64,000 nucleotides of DNA, taken from positions 272,505-336,504 of the forward strand of contig JAPEVC010000007.1 in NCBI GenBank assembly GCA_027946555.1, given 5' to 3'. Position 1 is the stretch's first letter, and each line of letters opens with the position of its first letter. This DNA is from Gnomoniopsis sp. IMI 355080. Lineage: Eukaryota; Ascomycota; Sordariomycetes; Diaporthales; Gnomoniaceae. Positions 13,101-23,192 of this stretch are shown piece after piece. The notes below the pieces were generated by a model. The model ran no database searches. It was not told where the DNA came from and saw only the letters and a program-made list of their open reading frames with translations. The position numbers and the translations under genes were made by a program.

Positions 13101-14531
13101 GCAATAATAGCGTTGAAGCTTCCAGAAACCCGGTACATGACTGAGCGGGCTCAAGTCTGAATCTAAAGTCAAAGCATCGTCGCAACGTCGACACCGGGCA
13201 ATAACGTCGACTAAAGGGAGCAAGGACCCTCCCTCATGTCTTGCGTCAGCCCCGGCTCCCAAGATATGCGGAGCTGTGTTCCAGGGCCAGAGAACGGGCG
13301 TAGGGCTCCCAGGTCCTCACTATTCTCAGCCCACAAGAGCACAGAGCGCAGCGGAACGGCCTCATCTCGGTCAACTAGGTACAACGGCGCTCAAGCAAGG
13401 CTCCGGGTTGAATGTGGGTGGCCCTGTGTAGGAATATCTGGAGCAGAGCCAAGGAGAACAAGTTGCAATACGAGACTTTCGGCTTCGTGTCGACTGCGAA
13501 GCTCTTCGTAAGAGTTGCAATACCAGAGGTCAACACCTTAAATGGTGTAAGCCTATGTTCTCTCTCGGGGGGGGGGGGGATCATTGAGTCCAAACAAAAA
13601 GTTTTCGTGTTCAGAGTTGGAAGCTGGTTTTCATTGTCCTGTCGGTACCAGTAATCAACTCGGCCCTAGTTCCAGGAGGAGGGATATGCGTATGTATTGC
13701 CAAGGTGGTTCATCATCGCGATTCCAATTTGATCACAATGATAGTCTAGGCACTTCGCATTGTCCATTGGGAACCAGGGAGAGGATGAAGAAATGACACA
13801 AATCCGTGTGCAATCTATTAGAATCTAAATAGGCTTACGTTTATTGAAGCTCCGTTTTGCCAGGCATACAACAATCGAGGATTCTCTTCCACTACCTTCG
13901 TGCCCTCGTGCCCTCAGTTCCCTCCTCTATTTACACGGTATATATGTTGAAATGCGATGGGGTTGTGCAAATCATTCGCCAGCTCAACAATCGTATTCAC
14001 CAAGATTAAACTCTTTGGCATTTTAGTATCGCATTTTCAGCTTTGCACAGAACATCAGATAGATCATGCCGGACACAGTCCGTGCGAAAACATACACCAC
14101 GGTCTCCTTTGATTAGCTTGGTCCTCTCATTATTTCTACTAAAGACCTGACATGCGACTGACACCCCTCACTTCTGCCGCTAATGCCACTCGAAAACGTC
14201 CGATTCATGACAGCTATTAGCCCCGTCGAACGGCGCCCTCTAGCGCCAGCTGTCAATGTGTCAAAGTTTGTCGGCACGAATGAACGACCGCAAAAAAGTA
14301 CCAAACCCGCTCCAACATCCCATCGCTTCGTTCTTAAAAAAAAGCGTAAGTCGATCTCCTGAGCAGTGCCGACTGTACAGTCCAAATATTGCAAGGCTGC
14401 AGCCCCCCCCCAAGGCAACCGTTGGGTATCATTTAATGTGCTATAATGTGATGAGGTTAGCTTCGCCGCTCTTTTCCTAAAGCATTTCCCTTCATTTTCC
14501 AGCCTCCTTCGATCAGCTGCTATTTGGCTCT
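4103..14531. other. 10-kb gene desert
   Basis: No supported gene in about 10.4 kb. The longest open frames (up to about 156 codons) lack motifs, splice-compatible partners or fungal protein-like composition. The stretch is not obviously AT-rich, so it does not look like strongly RIP-mutated transposon DNA. It holds homopolymer tracts: G run near 5511-5519, A-rich tract about 6857-6884, T-rich tract about 7858-7901, A-rich tract about 9357-9390, C run near 8100, G run near 13567-13578. Some could be old retroelement tails, but no element boundaries are visible. Confidence 0.5.
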
Positions 14532-16749
14532 TTAGGCCTTGTCATCATCGTTATCCTCTTCCCAAGTCGATGCGGTCATTCGGCCGGCAAGATCGCAGGC
14601 CTTCACTTTGATGGCGTCCTTCTTATTGGGAGGGGCCTTCTTGACCGCGATCATGTTGGGCGCATCTTTCTTGGCAGCATCCTGCTGAAAGGGAAGCAAT
14701 CCGGCGGCGGCCTGAGCTTCGAAACCAGGGGGACAGCGAGGTGCAGGTTTGGGCCCCTCGACCCGGGGGGCGTTTGGGTCGTGGACTATCCTGGCTGCCA
14801 CAATTGGAGCGACCGGTTGGCGACAGGAGCGATCATCCATGACTGTGCGCAGTTCCTGGTTGGTCAGGTATGCGACTTCTCTGATATGGGCATTCAAAAC
14901 AGTCCGCTCGCGTCGATACTTGTACTTAGTAGCCTCATCTGGGAAAGGATCAGCACCGCTTTGAACTTTCCGCGCAGGTCTATTTCGCGGGCAATCAGGC
15001 CCTGGTGACTGGCCGACATGATCGATGCAGTTGTGGGCCATAGCCAACAAGGTCGATGAACGACAGCTGCTCTGAGAGCTCTGAGAACTAGTGGTCGCTT
15101 TCGAGTCGTGCTCCTTGAAGCTGACAGGCATTTTGTGATTTTTGACGTTGTTTCCCTTGTATTCGATCGCCGCCAGCGTAGTCTCATGAATTACAGGCTT
15201 GTCGGCACAAGCATCGAATGAAAACTCGCGCACTTGCGGTGGAGGCACGAAAGATGGGCCGTAGCTACTGTCATCGTCCTCGATAGCTTCTTCTGGTAGG
15301 CCACCATTGGTTCTCATGAGTTCTTGGATAGTCGCCAAGGCGTTGAACTTTGTTGGTGCCGGGACGGCGTTGGCGCCTGAAGACGGCTTGATGGGCTCAG
15401 GGCGAGGCGGCGTTGTGTGAGGTGTGACATGATCCTGGATGGCTCTTGCAGCGAGGACACCCTGGGTGATCAGCGAGCTGGAAGCAGAGCTCACAACACC
15501 GCTAGAAGATGTAGATGAATCAAACTTCTGGGGCGACGTTTGTCTCGAGCTATGATCACTTGCAAGGCGGGGTCTACCATTGTCGTCGAAGAATTGTTGG
15601 GCAGCTGACATTCTCTCTAGGAGGTCAACATTGCGCTTGTTCGAGAGCTTGACGTCAGGTCGCCATAGCTCGCTCATGAACGCATCTGAGTTATGATCGA
15701 GCACGACCTCACGGTCTGGTAGTGACATTAATTGTTAGGGCTATACATGGAGATTTATCGAGGTAGTCTGCGCAGATTGAACATACCGGTGTCTTGGGTC
15801 ATTGGGAGGACGGCGAAGTTACGCATCTCACCCTCCATGACAACTTGCTGAGCCTTGTCAAGTCCCAGATTTGCAGCTATGTACGCGTGTCAGTTCGGAA
15901 GATTCGAGATGGTATAATCGGTCTGAGAGATGTTGAGGACTTGCCTTCGCTCTTGCTCAGGCGGTTCAGCTTGGCCTGGAAGTCTTTCGCGTCGTCGCGA
16001 TTGTACAAGCTGCCAGCTCGAGCGAGTACGACTGACGAAACGCCAGCATGCTCAGCTATGATCTGTTCAAGACGTCTGACCTCGGATTTGAAAGCGGCCT
16101 CGCGTTGTGTCCATTCGTCTGCCGTGGCAGCGAACTCCTGGGCCTCCTTCTTTTGAGTATCCTTCAATTCCTCAAACTTGGCCTCTAGAGTGCTGTGCTT
16201 GCTCAAACGAATCCTAAACTCCTCGATCATACCAACAACAAAGCTATTGAGATGGCGCGGGATAGGTTGAGAGACGCCGTTTGACATGATGGCCGAGGAT
16301 ACAGTGTCCATCATTTGCGTGAGGTTGGGATTGTGCCATGTCTGATCGGACTCCTTGTAGATGAAGTCATTGTCGGCGTTGGAGTTGGTGCGCCAGAAGC
16401 CAGTCGTTGGGTCGTGGGGGGCTTCGTGATAGGACATCCTACGCGATGACATGGAATCGCTTCGCTCCATGACCTGCTCGGGGAGGGGGATGATCACGGC
16501 CGAGGTGAAGTTAGCCTTCGCTGCGTTACTCAGGCCGATATAGCTGGAGATTCGAGACAAACGCGCTGTCTTCTGAGCTGGCTGTTGGATTGGGATCTGG
16601 GTCAGGGAGCGCTGCAGAGAGCGCTCGGCAGTTGGCGTAGTGAACGCGCCCACGTCAGATTGGGTTGAGATCAAGACGGGGGTGGGTGCGAGCGCAACCT
16701 GGGGGATACGGGCTCGAGGGCCAAAACCAAGCCAGCTGCGGCCTTCCAT
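14532..16749 (-). CDS. uncharacterised fungal protein with central coiled coil, 3 exons
   Basis: Exons 16749-15945, 15876-15787 and 15715-14532 (692 aa). Intron 1 (15944-15877) is of the GC..AG class with donor GCAAGT. Intron 2 (15786-15716) is GT..AG. Both joins keep the frame: the first reads SKSEAANLGLDKA, the second TQDTDREVVLDH. The N-terminal third is Pro/Ser-rich. About residues 170-240 form a charged, heptad-like coiled coil (EEFRIRLSKHSTLEAKFEEL and following). The rest is low-complexity, with a short conserved-looking block around DRSCRQPVAPIVAARIVHDP, and it ends in an acidic tail (EEDNDDDKA). I do not recognise the family and assign no function. The start at 16749 may not be the real one: an upstream exon at 17245-16878 can be spliced in frame (separate entry). 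Confidence 0.75.
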
Positions 16750-16877
16750 TCTGAAGTGTGGTAGGTGCGGGAAGAAAAACGGGTGATCTGATGGGAAAAT
16801 TCGAAGCGCAAAAGCGCATCTGTGAGACGGTATCGTGAAGGGGGTATTGCTGAACGAAGAAGTCGCGGAGGCTTAAC

Positions 16878-17245
16878 AGGGCTTTCAAAGTGAAGAAATA
16901 AGCTGTCGAACTTTGCCTCTTCGTGGGATTTGTCAGAAGCGCAGCGCGATCTAAAAGGTGGGAAGGTGTTGTCGCGAGAAGCTGTTCGCAAACGTAACGA
17001 TAACTCGAATGAGCGGTACGAAGCTTGGTGGGAAGTGACTTGACGTCGACCTCGAGGTATTCTCGATTTAGGCGGGCGGCAGTGGTATCAAGAAACAGCG
17101 CGACGCTGGAATAAAAGTGAATAAGCTGGGTCAGTGAAAAGGTAGGTGTCGTGGTGGTTGCGTGGGTGTAGTCTGGGTTTCCGAAAGAATGCTGAACAGA
17201 TGAGAACAACGATTCCAGTACACTCGGAACGACCAAATTGGGCAT
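16878..17245 (-). CDS. possible 5' exon of the coiled-coil gene, or part of a separate small gene
   Basis: From the ATG at 17245 a frame with good codon composition runs into the next gene. It encodes a helical segment (residues about 30-120, including LNREYLEVDVKSLPTKLRTA). A donor GTTAAG at 16877 and the acceptor CTTCAG ending at 16751, preceded by a pyrimidine-rich tract, would join it in frame to the ATG at 16749. The combined protein would be 815 aa. Alternatively the frame is a separate protein of about 196 aa that overlaps the next gene by about 95 nt. The donor is not the strict consensus and I see no clear branch point, so the splice is an inference. Confidence 0.45.
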
Positions 17246-18528
17246 CAAAAATTTAGAAAGGTAAAGGCCCTTGGTATTGGGGTCGCGCGAACAAAGTCAA
17301 GGGCCGCAGGCGTTGAGCGTGGTCGTCGACCAGATCGCAAATAAGCTTCTTAAGAGATGAGAAAAGACTACCACTGGCTACTGGCGCCAGAACAATCGCA
17401 AGCTCTATTGACAATGGAGGAATGAAAAGACGCGGTCCTTGGGCTCTGAAAAGTCCGAAAAAAGTCAGGGACTCGAGGGCGACTGATGTTTGTTCTCCGT
17501 CGATGTTTTGCACAAAGCGTTCAGGCGACCACGGAGAGGTGTGTAGGACGGCACCCCGCTGAAATGCGCGATGCGCGATGCCGTCGCCGTCGCCGTCACC
17601 TGAAGCGTATCTGAAGAGAGAGGGAATGTCTGCCTTTTTGGCGACGTCTGTGTGGAGGAACGAGGACTGTCGGTCACTTGCTCTGGGTCGCGCCTTCCTA
17701 GCAACGCACCTTCCCAAGTTAATTGTCGTCTGGCGGACACTTCTCTCCGGCATCTCATCGTAGGCAACGAAGTACATGGCATATTACATGTACAAGTCTT
17801 ATTCATTCTACACATGCACTGTCAACACGAATACTTCACATGGTGGGTTTGTGTCAAGATGGCCAGGTATTGGACAGAGAGAACCTCACATACAAACCGG
17901 CTCGTCATCCATCGCTCACCATGGTGAACCACCAGCGTGAATTCAATTGCATTCAATTTGAGTCTGTGGATGATGTCTCCAATCCTCGCTTGCTCTTTGA
18001 ATCCTAGCATTTGACGGCGCAATGCACGTTCAACCATTATGTAACCCTTCCTGGTGGAGTTCGATAAGAGATGCAGGGCGACCATGACAGCTTGGAAAGG
18101 GTTTCTTCTGCAGCAATGGGTCCACCTAACGAAGCAAGTCAATACCAATAGGCACTTGATAACAAAATGAAGCTAGAGGTCTCACCTTTTCTGACTTCTT
18201 CGATTCTCCTGACTCCTCGCCGCTCCACTCAAACCTTCAGTCACTGCGACAATAAGTGGCTGTGCTGTGGATATCGTCTCTAGACTGCCAAACCTTTGCA
18301 GCACAGGATATAATCGTGTCCAGCAAGCCAATCTGACCTCCATTTGTGTCCAACTCTGTCTCGAATAGACATAGCCATCGACTAGGCAGTCATGTCACGT
18401 AGCTGCCTTGAAGACACGCATGAATGGGAAAGCAAGGTGATGCCAATCATGCGACGACTAGGAAGGGCAACCGTTGATACCGTCTAGACAGCCGGGTCGA
18501 TGCTGCTAAATGCCCATTATCCGCAAAC
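17246..18528. other. intergenic stretch
   Basis: Lies between the start of the coiled-coil gene region and the stop of the NCBP3-like gene, both on the minus strand. A 174-codon minus frame at 17253-17777 has no motif and probably covers promoter and 5' UTR. Nothing else is recognised. Confidence 0.4.
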
Positions 18529-20133
18529 TCAGTCAAACAAATCGCCCGCCCTTCTCCGGTTGCGACTGCGTCCGTCGAAATTATCTGCGAACAGCTCTTT
18601 GCCAGCGTTGCTGCTGCTGGTAGGGCCTTCATCGTTGAATTTGTTGGGGAATAGCTCCTTCACCGACTTTGCCGTGCCCTTGATCGTCAACATACCACCG
18701 TGGTCGGGTACTTGCCGTGCCAAGCCGCGAACCGAGATAGCATTGTTCTTGCTGCCGTCTGCTATTGAGTAACTCATTAACATGGTGCTGTCGTTGCAGG
18801 AAATCTGTCCTTGAAAGAAAAAGGGGCGTGAAGGGACGGGAGTCGAAGGAGAAGAAAAAGTTGTCGACCCGTCAGACTCGACGGTGCCGTCATAAGAAAG
18901 GCCTGACATACCCTCGCTTAGCACGTTGACCTGGTCCATCATTGCGCCGCCTCCTCCACCGGCGGACTTGACTGGGAACAGCTCTTTCTTGCTGGTTGTG
19001 GGGAATAGCTCTCTGGGACCGCTATCGATCCTGGTGCTCTTAGTGGTGAGGCGCTCCTTGATCGATCGCGCCTTGTCTCGGTTGTTCCGCACAGCTTCCC
19101 TGTCCTTGGCCAGGTCGTCCTCGATCGCGTCGCGGTCGTATCGCTCACTTGACAGAGGTGAGGCTGAGCGTTTGCGCGCGTACGAGCCTCTCTCAGAGCG
19201 CAGACTATCTCTTGGTCGGCTGTTGGGGAAAAGCTCCTTGCCTTGATTGGCGGGCTTGTAGCGGTCCTGGTCCGATCTATCAGACGGTGTAGGCGAGTTG
19301 CGCCCTCGTCCGCGGTCGCGGGCCTGTCTACTTCTGGGTCTTGGAGAGAGTGTAGCACGCTTGGACAGCGCTGCAGGGTCGTCATCATAGAGGTTGACGT
19401 CGAAGGACTCGGGTATCTCCTCACCGCGATCGTCGTACCGGTCGTCGTACCGGCCCCTGCCGCTCCGCCTGTATGATCCTCGGTCATCGCGCTCCCGGTA
19501 GCGCCTATTCCTGCCCTCGCGTCTGCGCCGTCCCTCGTCCGTCTCGGGATCCCACTCGGGGTTGAGTAGGTAGAAGCGACTTTTCTGCGCTGCGCCGCGC
19601 TCCTTCTTGTCGCTCTCAACTGCGAAGCGCACCTGCAGCGCGATTTGGGGCTGGTCGTTGACCGGCTTGGCGGGCAAAACCTCACCGACTGGGAGCTGCG
19701 TGGCGTCGGCAATATCGACGGCTGATAGCAGCAAGAGAGCCTCCTGCGCAGCAGTCTCAGAGCTAAAGACCAGGTTGGCGGAGCTGTCGTTTACCCACTC
19801 GATGCGGTCGGCGCCCTTGCCGCCGACGTGTGACGAGACGTATGCCTTAAGTTTGTCTTGATCGAGAAGGTCGAGCCCGCGGATGTGGACTTTATTGGGT
19901 ACGAGGCGCTGTGATTCGTTGGTCGAGTCGCCGTTTGCCGTCTCTTCAATTTCACCATCCTCCTGTGATGTTGGCGGTCAGTATCGCTGCGCCCTCTGTC
20001 GCGGGCTTCCTTCTGCGTATGGACAAACCTGTAGGTCGTCGCCAACCAAAATCTCTGCAACCTGGTGCTCGTCCTCCATGGGGACGTCAGCAGCGTCGCC
20101 CATTTCGATGTCGAAATCGAATTGGTCGTCCAT
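18529..20133 (-). CDS. NCBP3-like nuclear cap-binding protein with RRM and KELFP motif repeats
   Basis: Exons 20133-20029 and 19962-18529, one 66-nt GT..AG intron, 512 aa. The start is the ATG of MDDQFDFDIEMGD, a very acidic N-terminus. Residues about 56-165 form the divergent RRM of the NCBP3 family: NKVHIRGLDLL, the signature RIEWVNDSSANLVF, and the family-type ending SRFYLLNPEWDPE. NCBP3 proteins bind the mRNA cap with NCBP1 and act in nuclear mRNA processing and export. The C-terminal half is disordered, rich in R, D and S, and holds repeated [KR]ELF[PA] motifs: GKELFPN, PRELFPT, KKELFPV, VKELFPN, GKELFAD, ending with GDLFD. The repeats look like a multivalent docking array. Family assignment is firm; ligand and partners in fungi are inferred. 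Confidence 0.85.
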
Positions 20134-20387
20134 TTTGTCCTAGAGGCCTTGCACCAGCTGATCTGAGAGATGGCGATTGTGGGGTAATAGAGTCGGGCAC
20201 GCTGTCGACAGTCGTGTAGAGGGCGTATTCCTCGACGGGGACAAGCAAGCAAATGACGTTGTCGCTTCTTTTCGGGGGGCGGGGGCTCAGGGACGGTAAG
20301 TATGCTGGCGGATTGAAGGGACGTGTTGCTGGCTGAGCCGCCGAGATGTAGCGAAGTACGGGATAAGCCTCATAAAGCTCAGGGGTC

Positions 20388-20405
20388 CTTATCGATAAGA
20401 TAAGC
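20388..20405. promoter_or_regulatory. palindromic GATA site upstream of the NCBP3-like gene
   Basis: CTTATCGATAAG is a 12-bp perfect palindrome containing two opposed GATAA words, followed at once by a further GATAA word. It lies about 255 bp upstream of the NCBP3-like start codon. Fungal GATA factors bind HGATAR, so this is a plausible site, but no functional evidence is visible. Confidence 0.35.
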
Positions 20406-20627
20406 CTGCTTCCTTCGCAGTGTGCAGGGATTGCCTTGTCTTTTACCAATATCGGACAGTAGGACCACTACTAGGTACATAGGTACCTCCTTAGGTGGTC
20501 CGGACAAGATGTCTTGTTCACTTGGTGATTGATTCGTATATCTATTTTATTGATTTTGGGAAGCAAGGAAGCTGGCAGCTGACTGCCTGAGCTGTATCCT
20601 TCTCAAAAACCATGGCACAGCTGGTGT

Positions 20628-20647
20628 ATACCTACCTAGGTAGGTAT
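20628..20647. repeat. perfect 20-bp palindrome of the CCTAGGTA type
   Basis: ATACCTACCTAGGTAGGTAT reads the same on both strands. Shorter versions of the same word (AGGTAC, CCTAGG, GGTACCTA) recur in intergenic DNA across the window. It lies about 500 bp upstream of the NCBP3-like start codon. Role unknown. Confidence 0.8.
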
Positions 20648-21647
20648 TATCACCTGAGTAGTATTCAGCTCACTTGTGTAGAGGCAATTCGAGGGGGACA
20701 ATCTACTCTTGAGCTTGGATAACCTATATCTGGCAATAATGTGTACTCGAATTCTGATCGATGTGTAATTTCTGCAAGAGACACGAATTGGTTACTTTGG
20801 AATCCCAATGTACCTGGTAAGGAGGCAAAACCCTCAGATATTGTCATACCTGAGACACCACAGCCCGGCGTGCCACAAGATCTTACATGCCTCGATTGTC
20901 GCACCGTACGAGCACAAGAATACTCCTGCACACATGTGTGACCTCAGATTTTAGACCACAAGCAAGCTGATCGCCTACTGCAGTCTTGAAAGTTTGATGC
21001 TACATGACTGGCATCTAGCAAGGCGGTGAGGGAGGTTCACCGGTGTGGACTTGTGTTCGATACTAGGGAGGTTCTCTTGGGCATGTGACGGGCTGAAACT
21101 GCAGGCGCGTCAACGCTTGCAGAAATACGAATTCAACAGGTCTTCCTCTGGGGAGCTGTATGCCCGCTCAGCATCTTGCCTATTACAGTACTATCTCCCT
21201 TTTACTGCCTCCCTAAGTAACCTTCCGGGGTATCCATCATCAACACAGCACTGTGTCGGTCCTCTCTACAGAGCCAACATAAATCATCGAGCCCAGAAAT
21301 AGCGTTACACTCCAATCTGGCCCTAGCAGAAGCAAAGATTCAGCAACCGACTTTCAGGCAGGTGATGTTCTGCCACCACAATTTTCAAGAGATTTCCATC
21401 CAACGCCCAAAACAATTCTCTATAAAAGAAGACCCATCTAAAGGAAACAACAACTCTGAACCTGCAATCTCATCTCTGGGATAAGGATCAGAAGTGTAAG
21501 AGCCTGGTATCTCGGTCAGACAATCGCAAGCCACAATTCCCTTCCCGTTAAAGAAGACACATATAAGAAGACAGACGAGGAACCCTAAGCAGGTTTGAAA
21601 ATGCCAATGTCAAAGGCGTCGATGAAGACGACCAACCTCCCATCGTA

Positions 21648-23192
21648 TCAAGCGGTTTCCACCCTCCGTCGCCTTCCAACCTCATGAATGTTCGACAACG
21701 GCAGAGGCGTTCGCGCCATTTTGGGGGGCCGTTCAGTCGATGAAGGCGTTGCAGCAGCAGCAGCTTCACCCGTCCCCGTCGCGGCTCCGAAACTTGACGA
21801 CCTTGAAATTTCCGAGGCCGCCCTCTTCAAGTTTGGGAAGCTGCCTACCAAGTCTCCGGCCGACGGTCGAAATTCGTCAATAGTATGGTCGTCGTCCTCG
21901 AAAGGATCGTTGGCGTCAAGCATGGGATCGTACTCCCAGCTGGCCTCCAGGCCGGGCAAGAACACAGGCGCGTGTCGCAGTGCGTGCCATGAGAGGGTGT
22001 GGTGTTGCATGCTGATATACAGCGAGTCGATCTTGCCATGTGTGTCGAGCACGGCGCAGTGGGCGCGCAGGAATTCAACGTCAAAGTTGCCGTGGATAAG
22101 AGATGGGTCTAGGGGTCGCAGCATGGGCAGGCCTTGGAGGGTCTCGGCGTCGCAGAGCTTCGCTTGGAGGGGCACCCAAGGACGGTTTCGAAGAAGGCTG
22201 TGGAAGGCAGTTGATATGGCCGAGACGAATGCTTCCGACGTCGTACCGTTGACGACGACCATTTGGTGCAAGCCTCGGGACAGACATCGCTTGTACGCGT
22301 TTGTGTTTCTTTCGAAGGGAAAAGGCAGGGAGCTCATGGGTAGGAGTGAGACGTGAACCGTCCAGCATTCCGAGGCTGCTGATGCTGCGGTTCGAAAAGG
22401 CATACTTGACTGTCGACTTGGTGTCTTGGGAGTCGTAACGCTGGTCGGCACCGTCGTCGAGCGCTGAGGGGTATCCGTTGACCTTCTGTGCTGGTGTACT
22501 GTCGTTCCAGGTATCCTGCTGATAGTTGGTGTAGGAGCCGACGACAGAGACGTTCGTCTTCGCCTTCCCCTCCCTCTGACCGCTGACCCATCCTCCTCCA
22601 TGTCTTCCATTTGCTCAGCCATTTCTAGGAAACGCTCCTCCAGACTGAGGTCGGCGTCGTTGAGCTCGCATTGCCGGTCGTGTAGCCTCCGCAACTCTTC
22701 GTCAACTTTTTTGAGGTGCGCGCCTACACCTTGAAATCGAGGATCCCATTCTCCACTCCGCCTTTCGAGTTCCCCAATAGAGTGCCATGCCCGGTTCAGG
22801 TTTCCGTATGTCTTCTTGATCTCCTGGCTGATCTCTTCTGTCCTAATCTCAACAACTCCTTCTAGCTCGCTTACTCTCTGGACGACCTCATTTTCTTTCT
22901 CACTGCCTCTGGACAGCAATTCCTCCAGCTGCTGTACTCTCTGTCGAAGCAGCTCCATTTCCTGCCTATCCATGGGCTGTTCGGCCGTCTTGTGGTGGAA
23001 ACAGGCAAGATGGCCACACTCGCAAGTGGCACCAGGCAGTGACTTGTTGAGGGAGAAGTTGACGCATGCACAGCGGTGGCCTTTGATCTCGGGCATCATC
23101 ATGATGTAGCGACAGTTGCCCTGCGGTAAGTTGGATTCGTCGACATCGGGTGTGGGCCCCGCCAAAGGGGACGGGGAAGTGCGCGCAGACAT
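21648..23192 (-). CDS. uncharacterised fungal protein with N-terminal Cys/His-rich motif and coiled coil
   Basis: A single exon of 514 aa starting at MSARTSPSPLAG. Residues 27-67 contain C27, C41, C43, C57, C59, C64, H66 and H67 in the order C..CxC..CxC..CFHH, which suggests metal binding. Residues about 76-200 form a long charged coiled coil. About 205-265 is basic and Ser/Thr-rich, with a run RGRGRRRR that may be a nuclear signal. Residues about 275-440 form a folded-looking domain (ECWTVHVSLLPMSSLPFPFE, then LHQMVVVNGTTSEAFVSAIS). The tail is acidic and then Ala/Ser-rich. The arrangement (metal motif, coiled coil, globular domain) suggests a scaffold or regulatory protein, but I do not recognise a named family. 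The frame is clean with no internal break. Confidence 0.8.
   Translation of the reverse strand: MSARTSPSPLAGPTPDVDESNLPQGNCRYIMMMPEIKGHRCACVNFSLNKSLPGATCECGHLACFHHKTAEQPMDRQEMELLRQRVQQLEELLSRGSEKENEVVQRVSELEGVVEIRTEEISQEIKKTYGNLNRAWHSIGELERRSGEWDPRFQGVGAHLKKVDEELRRLHDRQCELNDADLSLEERFLEMAEQMEDMEEDGSAVRGRGRRRRTSLSSAPTPTISRIPGTTVHQHRRSTDTPQRSTTVPTSVTTPKTPSRQSSMPFRTAASAASECWTVHVSLLPMSSLPFPFERNTNAYKRCLSRGLHQMVVVNGTTSEAFVSAISTAFHSLLRNRPWVPLQAKLCDAETLQGLPMLRPLDPSLIHGNFDVEFLRAHCAVLDTHGKIDSLYISMQHHTLSWHALRHAPVFLPGLEASWEYDPMLDANDPFEDDDHTIDEFRPSAGDLVGSFPNLKRAASEISRSSSFGAATGTGEAAAAATPSSTERPPKMARTPLPLSNIHEVGRRRRVETA

Larger units (their letters stand above)
20134..21647. other. intergenic stretch with palindromes
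   Basis: The upstream region of the NCBP3-like gene and the 3' side of the next minus-strand gene. No gene is seen. It contains a GATA palindrome at 20388-20399 and a perfect 20-bp palindrome at 20628-20647 (separate entries), plus AGGTAC words at about 20470-20495. Confidence 0.5.

Noticed and set aside
17253..17777. 174-codon minus-strand frame upstream of the coiled-coil gene
   Set aside because: Low protein-like quality and no splice partner; more likely promoter and leader sequence.
18939..19712. 257-codon minus-strand frame
   Set aside because: Same strand as the NCBP3-like gene but another frame; the real frame holds the RRM and KELFP repeats.
21688..22356. 222-codon plus-strand open frame
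   Set aside because: Antisense to the Cys-rich/coiled-coil protein and without any motif.
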